Under the pieces are notes generated by a model that was not told where the DNA came from, made no database searches, and saw only the letters and a list, made by a program, of their open reading frames with translations. From an uncultured Clostridia bacterium (GTDB taxonomy: Bacteria; Bacillota; Clostridia; Lachnospirales; Lachnospiraceae), in assembly GCA_946186175.1 (NCBI GenBank), contig CAMHMG010000115.1, positions 1 to 9,695 of the forward strand: DNA of 9,695 bases, given 5' to 3'. Below are positions 4,655 through 9,695 of this stretch, one piece after another. The first letter of the stretch is position 1, and each line of letters begins with the position of its first letter. The position numbers and the translations under genes were made by a program.

Positions 4655-7600
4655 ATGAGAGGAAAGAGATTTTTTGCAGTCATCATGTCATTCATCATGG
4701 TAGCGTCCTTAGTGAATGGGAACGCACTGGTTGCGAATGCAGAGCCGGCAGCACAGGTACCCGGCTGGTTAACTACAAAAGCAACCCATCAGGATATTAT
4801 CCTGTCAGTGACGGACAGTTCAACTTATTCGCTGGCGGGAATTGAGGCAGCGTTAGGTGCCCAGGCGGCACAAACGGATACGACGATCAAGACCACCAAC
4901 ATCAATGTGGCAGATTTGAGTAACTGGTATGTGTATGACCGCTATGACTATCAGGTATATGCCAATGAGGCGGCATATCTGGCAGGCACAGGGTATAATC
5001 CAGGTCTGAGACCGTACTTTGGGGAGAGTGATTCGAGCGCATCAAGCTGGCCGGCTTCCATCGGAACTGTGAATGATGCAGATTATGTGGATTTGTCTGA
5101 TAAGAACAACTGGACCATTGAAAATGCAAAGCGATTGAATACGGGTTCAACTACAGCCAGACATTTAAAGGAGCATATCGCAGCCGGTATTGATGCAACC
5201 GGAGCAGCAAATATTTACTGGTATGGTTATTCGGTTCTGGCAGGAACAGACTGGGCTTTTTATCCGGCAGCGCCGGGAGGCAAGAAAACCGTAGATTATA
5301 AAGTAGATGCCAGTAAGATCTATTTTCATACGGTGGAGGCAACCGGTGGAACGGGCTTTTTGATCAATTCCAAGATTGTGGATGGCAAGCTCACCGGTTA
5401 TGCAGTAATGACGAATTATAATTCTAATGGTTATTATCCCAGTGGAATTGCTGGATTTTCCATCTATAAGTATAATGATGTAGATGCTACAACTGTTCAT
5501 AACAGTAAGGTTTTGAGTCGAGGTACTCTTGTTGAGACTGTAAATGTTGCAAACTGCACGAACGCAACAGGTTTCGACAAGACACAGGTGCATATGGAGA
5601 TTACCGATGAGAAGCTTAATATGACAATTACGCCCATTGGTACAAATGCAGATTCCAATGCAGAACCTGTAGTGGTGTTTAATGATTATGCACTGGCAAA
5701 TCTGGATGCAGGAGGATTCGGACCGGTTGTATCCTATACAAGCCATGCGTGTTCTACCACCTCTGCTGTAGATTTCACCGACCTGAAGATGAAGCTTTCC
5801 GATGCGGACTCCGTATTAAATGGATATGCCAATGCAGACTTTACACAGCTTGATGAGACAAGTCAAAAGTCAAAGAAATACTATGTATTGTTAGGTAATA
5901 ACACGAATACACAGACTGCAGGTTATGTTGATTTCTTTAACCTTGAAGGCGATCGGGCATTTCTGGAGTTGTTGAAGAAGGAAAATGTTGTGCTGATCAC
6001 CAATCTGGAAACAGCACCGCAGCAGATGGAAGAGGGCAAGAACGGTACCAATTATAAAGTGGAAGACTATTTAGGAGCAGGTAATGTGGTGAAGCTTAAC
6101 TTGAGTGGAACCGAGAGCGATGCGGACATCGCAACTAAAATCTACGATGCTATCAATAAAAACAGTTATAACAGCAATACAGCTTCAAGTGCAACCAATG
6201 CGTTAGATAATTCGGTAACACCAACCGGTACAAATGTCTATGTGACAGAATCTACTTCCGGCGCAGAAGTGGATACAATCAGTGCCGCAAGATCGGACTT
6301 TAATGGAGCAGTTTTGGATGTACACACAGAGTTATCCACAGACAATGCAAAAGGCATTGTGGTAAAGGTGCTGGATCCGGATGGAAATGAGCTTCCGGCA
6401 TCACATGACACAGGTGCGACCTATGATCCGGCTACGAAGAAGATCACCATTCCAAAAACAGCAAAAGCCGGAACGTACACAGTGAAAGTAACCGATACAT
6501 TAACATCTACGGTGCTTCATACCGTTCCGTCGGAAACATCCTTTACCGTAACGAAGAACGTAAAGGTAACCTTCAATGGTGGCACGGACAAAAATGGTAA
6601 GGAAACAGATGGGTGTTCTACAACCAATACCCTTGGCGCAGGTGCGGTGGATGCATCCGCAGGAGACTATTCCTTCATCGTGAATCTGGATGATCCGAGT
6701 AAAACGGTAAGTGTATACAAAATCAGCTGGGGGCCGACTGGAACAGAGAATGTATTGGTGTCCGGTACAGATTATACCGTTACAACGACTGAGGGAAAAT
6801 GTACATTTACAATCAATGACACCGTGATGGCAACCATTTCCGATTCCATCAATGTATATGCAGTATGCAGTAACGTTTTTGATAATATGGAGAACGCAAA
6901 GGTTGAAAGTACACAGGGTCTTGGAACAGGGGAAGCTGTTACAAACTGTACATCCGGTGAGAACTTTATTGCCTATTTAAATGTGGATTCCACATATTAT
7001 CACAACTTGCAAGCGGATGAGATTCGTGTGTATTCCGATTCGAATTTGTTAGAGGAAGGCATGGATTATCGGTTTACACCGGAAGACGGCAAAGTGAAAA
7101 TCTTTGGTGAAGTGATTGGTGACACCCTGACCTTTGAAGGTAAGCCGACAGCAAAGGATATGACGGTAACCTTTAAAGATGAGTTGAACCTTGCATTTGC
7201 CGGGGAAGCAACCGCTAATTTTGATAATGCCTATACCGCTGAGATTACGCCTGCGGAGCACTATTATGTGAAGAGCGTGACTGTGACTTCGGATGATGAG
7301 GGTCATGCAACGTTGACTTCTCCAACCGATTATACCTTTGACGGTACAACCTTAACCATCTTGAAGAACCATGTTTGGGGTAACATTGTAATCAAGGCAG
7401 TTGCAGATACAAAGGATTATCATGTAACCAATACATTGAGTCATATAACTGCAAAGATTGGAAATACACCGGTCCAGGCTTCGCAACCGGTAAAATATTC
7501 AACCGTATATCGTGAACAGTTAACTGCCGATGCAACCTATTTCCTTCCGAAGGATATTACAGTTAAACGGGGCGAACAGACACTGACAGAAGACGTTGAC

Positions 7601-9695
7601 TACAGCTATGATGCAAGCACCGGTGAAATCATGATCGTTGCAGCAGCAGTGTCCGGTGATCTGGAGATTTTTGCAGATGCGGAACCGACTTTGTCCGTAA
7701 CGAAGGAATTAACAGGTGTAAGTTTTGATGGAGCAGAAAGTGTTCGTTACCAGAGAGAATATGAAGGAACATTTGCTTTGCTGGCTAACTACTATCAATT
7801 GCCTTCAACCGTTGTGGTAAAGGCAGGTGAAACCGTATTAACAGAAGGTGTAGATTACACTTATGATACAACAACAGGAAAATTAGTGGTAAAAGCAGAA
7901 GCAACAACCGCAAATCTGACCATTATCGCAAACGGTGATAACAGCAATGTGATTGATGCATTAGACCATGCAGCGGTAATGAAAAAAGGAACAGATGAAC
8001 CGGCAAAAGTTTATACCGTAAATCATAATGCATTGTTTACCATTGTTGCAGATGCAAATTACTATCTTCCTAGCAAAGAGCAGTTAAAGGTTTATTATGG
8101 AGATAAATTATTATCTGCAGCAGCAGCTGACTTTAGCTACAATGAAACTACCGGAGAAGTTCGTGTCTGGAATACAACATTGACAAATGTGAAGAAAATG
8201 CTTACCTTTACCGGAACATCAGATCCAAAGGAATATACCCTTACAAAGAATGTAACCGAAGTAGAAATGACCGGAGAAGATCAGGTAGTATATAGTCAGG
8301 ATTATTACGCAACCGTAGCTGCCAATATCGACTACGTGTTACCGGAAACCATTACCGTTTCGGTAGGACAGAATACATTGACAGTAGGAACCGATTATAC
8401 ATACTCTGCTGCAACAGGAGAAATCCTGATTCCGGGAACCGAGCTGGTAGACAGTGTGACAATTACAGTTGCAGGTGTTCCGAATTTCCAGGCAGCACCT
8501 ACCGGATTGGAAGCAACCCTTGCATCGGATGAAGATGTGCAGGATGCAAAGATTACCGGCTTGACAACCGATATGGAATACAGCATCGATGATGGAGCAA
8601 ACTGGCAGGAGATTACAGATCCGAATGCACCAACCTTTAAGAAGGGTACGGTTAAGGTTCGCATGAAAGCAAATGCTACCCAGTCCGCTTCGCCTGCAAC
8701 GGATGTTGTGATCGGAGTAAAGGCAGAAGGTCCTGCTATAACAGAGAACATTGGTACAATAGCACCGACAGGCCAGGATCAGGAAGATGGCAAGGTAACC
8801 GGTGTGGATGAGACCATGGAATACAGTACCGATGGCGGGGAAACTTGGACACCGGTAACCGGAAATGAGATTACAGGCTTGCCGGTAGGACCGCTTGATA
8901 TCAGAAAGAAAGAGACTGAGACAACGAAGCCGGGTGCAAAGACAACGGTAACAATTCCGAAGGCACAAGGTCCTGAAATGACAGAGGAATTGGAGGCAAC
9001 AACCCCGAGTGATAAAGACTCAACAGACGGAACCATAACCGGCGTGGATGAAACCATGGAATACAGTACCGATGGAGGACAAACCTGGACACCGGTAACC
9101 GGAGATGAGATTACTGACTTACCGGCAGGAGATGTCAAGATCAGAAAGAAAGAGACAGAAACCAGCAAACCGGGTGAAAGTGTAACCGTAACGATTCCTG
9201 AGGCAGAAGGACCGAGTGTACAGGATGCGGTGGATGCAATTGAATCCATTGGTGATGTAGATGCAACGGACGAAAGCAAAGAAGCCATTGACGATGCACA
9301 GGAAATTTACGATGCATTGACAGAGCATCAGAAAGAATTAGTGCCGGATGATGTAAAGAAGGCATTAGAGGATGCAAAGAACGCATATGAAGAAGCCAAG
9401 AAGAGAGCAGAAGACGAGGCAGCGGCTGATGAAGTAGAAAAGAAGATCAAAGACATCGGCAAAGTGGATGCAAGCGATGAAAGCAAAAAAGCGATCGAAG
9501 CAGCAAGAAAAGCATACGAAGACCTTACCGATGACCAGAAAAAGCTTGTATCTGAGGAAGCAAAGAAGGCATTAGAAGATGCGGAGAAAGCATATGAAGA
9601 AGCTGCGAAGAAAGCAGCAGACGAGGCAGCAGCAGAAGCAGCAAAGAAAGCCATCGAATCCATTGGAAAAGTGGATGCGACGGATGGAAGTAAGG
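4655..9695 (+). CDS. Giant modular secreted surface protein, adhesin-like (3' end beyond window)
   Basis: One frame stays open for 1680 codons and leaves the window. AGGAGG at 4641-4646 is eight bases before ATG 4655; ATG 4649 is too close. Residues 1-29 are a signal peptide (RGKR, hydrophobic core, cleavage after VANA). Residues ~85-385 look like a concanavalin-A-like beta-sandwich (motifs FLINSKIVDGKLTGYAVM, FSIYKYND, FGPVVSYTSHACSTTS). Residues ~405-505 form a mixed alpha/beta region starting YYVLLGNN. From ~515 come Ig-like modules, at least six with the motif 'xLPxxITVxxGxxxLTxGxDYTYxxxTGEI' anchored at residues 785, 872, 964, 1049, 1138 and 1229. Three 'MEYSTDGGxTW' modules follow (1307, 1388, 1468), then acidic/lysine-rich helical repeats of 69 residues (1532, 1601, 1670). 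All six cysteines seen lie between residues 301 and 765. A C-terminal cell-wall anchor such as LPXTG would be expected beyond the window but is not visible. A role in adhesion or glycan binding is inferred from the architecture. Confidence 0.92.
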   Translation, partial: MRGKRFFAVIMSFIMVASLVNGNALVANAEPAAQVPGWLTTKATHQDIILSVTDSSTYSLAGIEAALGAQAAQTDTTIKTTNINVADLSNWYVYDRYDYQVYANEAAYLAGTGYNPGLRPYFGESDSSASSWPASIGTVNDADYVDLSDKNNWTIENAKRLNTGSTTARHLKEHIAAGIDATGAANIYWYGYSVLAGTDWAFYPAAPGGKKTVDYKVDASKIYFHTVEATGGTGFLINSKIVDGKLTGYAVMTNYNSNGYYPSGIAGFSIYKYNDVDATTVHNSKVLSRGTLVETVNVANCTNATGFDKTQVHMEITDEKLNMTITPIGTNADSNAEPVVVFNDYALANLDAGGFGPVVSYTSHACSTTSAVDFTDLKMKLSDADSVLNGYANADFTQLDETSQKSKKYYVLLGNNTNTQTAGYVDFFNLEGDRAFLELLKKENVVLITNLETAPQQMEEGKNGTNYKVEDYLGAGNVVKLNLSGTESDADIATKIYDAINKNSYNSNTASSATNALDNSVTPTGTNVYVTESTSGAEVDTISAARSDFNGAVLDVHTELSTDNAKGIVVKVLDPDGNELPASHDTGATYDPATKKITIPKTAKAGTYTVKVTDTLTSTVLHTVPSETSFTVTKNVKVTFNGGTDKNGKETDGCSTTNTLGAGAVDASAGDYSFIVNLDDPSKTVSVYKISWGPTGTENVLVSGTDYTVTTTEGKCTFTINDTVMATISDSINVYAVCSNVFDNMENAKVESTQGLGTGEAVTNCTSGENFIAYLNVDSTYYHNLQADEIRVYSDSNLLEEGMDYRFTPEDGKVKIFGEVIGDTLTFEGKPTAKDMTVTFKDELNLAFAGEATANFDNAYTAEITPAEHYYVKSVTVTSDDEGHATLTSPTDYTFDGTTLTILKNHVWGNIVIKAVADTKDYHVTNTLSHITAKIGNTPVQASQPVKYSTVYREQLTADATYFLPKDITVKRGEQTLTEDVDYSYDASTGEIMIVAAAVSGDLEIFADAEPTLSVTKELTGVSFDGAESVRYQREYEGTFALLANYYQLPSTVVVKAGETVLTEGVDYTYDTTTGKLVVKAEATTANLTIIANGDNSNVIDALDHAAVMKKGTDEPAKVYTVNHNALFTIVADANYYLPSKEQLKVYYGDKLLSAAAADFSYNETTGEVRVWNTTLTNVKKMLTFTGTSDPKEYTLTKNVTEVEMTGEDQVVYSQDYYATVAANIDYVLPETITVSVGQNTLTVGTDYTYSAATGEILIPGTELVDSVTITVAGVPNFQAAPTGLEATLASDEDVQDAKITGLTTDMEYSIDDGANWQEITDPNAPTFKKGTVKVRMKANATQSASPATDVVIGVKAEGPAITENIGTIAPTGQDQEDGKVTGVDETMEYSTDGGETWTPVTGNEITGLPVGPLDIRKKETETTKPGAKTTVTIPKAQGPEMTEELEATTPSDKDSTDGTITGVDETMEYSTDGGQTWTPVTGDEITDLPAGDVKIRKKETETSKPGESVTVTIPEAEGPSVQDAVDAIESIGDVDATDESKEAIDDAQEIYDALTEHQKELVPDDVKKALEDAKNAYEEAKKRAEDEAAADEVEKKIKDIGKVDASDESKKAIEAARKAYEDLTDDQKKLVSEEAKKALEDAEKAYEEAAKKAADEAAAEAAKKAIESIGKVDATDGSK
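5291..5800 (+). other. Probable concanavalin-A-like lectin domain (encoded region)
   Basis: This stretch encodes about residues 213-382 of the surface protein. The series of beta-strand-like segments (VDYKVDASKIYFHTVEATGG, then GFLINSKIVDGKLTGYAVMT, IAGFSIYKYND, TQVHMEITDEKLNMTITPIG, FGPVVSYTSHACSTTSAVDF, TDLKMKLSD) follows a pattern I recall from ConA/laminin-G-like domains at the N-terminus of clostridial surface proteins. It is the best candidate for the ligand-binding part, because the rest is repeats that look like a stalk. The assignment is by pattern recall only. C301 and C366 lie inside it and could form a disulfide. Confidence 0.45.
6930..8485 (+). repeat. Tandem beta-sandwich modules, 85-92 residues each
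   Basis: At least six diverged copies of one module follow each other in the surface protein. Equivalent leucine or valine codons (the 'LP' position) start at 7007, 7268, 7544, 7799, 8066 and 8339, giving spacings of 87, 92, 85, 89 and 91 residues. The last four share YxLPxxxxVxxGxxxLTxGxDYTYxxxTGEI, while the first two are more diverged. Such modules typically build a stiff stalk. Copies differ enough at DNA level that homologous recombination between them is less likely than in the next repeat block. Confidence 0.7.
8485..9208 (+). repeat. Three 'MEYSTDG' modules, two with an exact 240-bp period
   Basis: The codons for MEYS start at 8573, 8816 and 9056. The second and third modules span 8729-8968 and 8969-9208, bounded by a repeated Gly-Pro codon pair, and are exactly 240 bp each. 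Their cores (8801-8870 and 9041-9110) are nearly identical at DNA level, sharing words such as ACCATGGAATACAGTACCG and TGGACACCGGTAACCGGA. The first module is clearly more diverged (MEYSIDDGANWQEIT). Fold is probably a small beta-sandwich, as in many Firmicute cell-wall proteins. The recent similarity suggests duplication and a site of copy-number change. Confidence 0.75.
9209..9695 (+). repeat. Helical FIVAR-like repeats, exact 207-bp period
   Basis: Residues from ~1519 on are predicted helical and rich in Ala, Glu, Lys and Asp. The unit reads 'I.xIGxVDAxDxSKxAIxxAxxxYxxLTxxQKxLVxxxxKKALEDAxxAYEEAxKxAxDEAA'. The Ile codon of IGxVDA starts at 9248, 9455 and 9662, exactly 207 bp (69 residues) apart, and the third copy is cut by the window end. 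Repeats of this type are frequent near the C-terminal stalk or wall-spanning part of Firmicute surface proteins. More copies may follow outside the window. Confidence 0.8.

Noticed and set aside
5165..5746. 193-residue minus-strand open frame
   Set aside because: It is antisense to the N-terminal head of the adhesin, with an Ile/Cys-rich composition and no recognisable domain.
8339..9663. Several long minus-strand open frames opposite the adhesin repeats, for example 8339-8968, 8779-9288 and an Ala/Ser-rich one at 9328-9663
   Set aside because: They lie wholly antisense to a well-supported coding region, have the low-complexity or Cys/Ser-rich composition expected from reversed repeat codons, and lack ribosome sites. 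They are shadows of the adhesin frame.
1..9695. CRISPR array, tRNA or rRNA genes, phage attachment sites
   Set aside because: I saw no regularly spaced 25-40-base palindromic repeats with unique spacers, no cloverleaf with a TTC-type T-arm, and no rRNA-like stretch. The only regular repeats are protein-coding.

Overview
The window reads as chromosomal DNA of a low-to-mid-GC Firmicute, most likely a gut-type Lachnospiraceae or related Clostridia. The support is purine-rich Shine-Dalgarno sites (GGAGAGG, GGGAGG, AGGAGG), AT-rich intergenic DNA with intrinsic terminators, a LytS/YehU-type kinase paired with a receiver-SARP-type regulator, and a very large modular secreted protein with repeats common in that group. 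The taxon is an inference from style; no marker gene is present.

Layout. (1) 150-1517 (+) encodes a membrane protein with an ABC-permease-like MacB extracellular core between two membrane helices. A strong hairpin terminator follows at 1547-1584. (2) 1630-2010 holds a decayed, internally deleted insertion sequence on the minus strand: the last ~97 codons of an IS1634/IS4-like transposase are joined directly to what looks like the element's own 5' leader. (3) 2050-2078 is a good sigma-A-type promoter for a two-gene operon: a sensor histidine kinase (2178-3512) and, overlapping it by 23 bases, a response regulator with a SARP-like winged helix (3490-4305). A long hairpin closes the operon at 4335-4372. 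(4) 4373-4654 is a regulatory region with phased T-tracts, three direct repeats at an 11-bp period and a TACAAT -10 box, followed by a ~150-nt leader. (5) 4655 to the window end is the first 1680 codons of one uninterrupted secreted surface protein. It has a signal peptide, a probable concanavalin-A-like lectin region, a run of beta-sandwich modules of 85-92 residues, three 'MEYSTDG' modules of about 80 residues and alpha-helical repeats of exactly 69 residues. It is still open at the window edge.

How the parts may work together (inference). The membrane kinase senses an envelope or external signal and phosphorylates D53 of the regulator. The regulator's SARP-like domain may then bind the 11-bp-phased repeats that occupy the place of a -35 box just before the adhesin gene. 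SARP regulators in actinomycetes are known to bind tandem repeats with this geometry, so the spacing is the most informative signal in the window. The kinase, regulator, operator and giant adhesin could form one self-contained module controlling surface display. The first gene and the IS remnant look unrelated to it.
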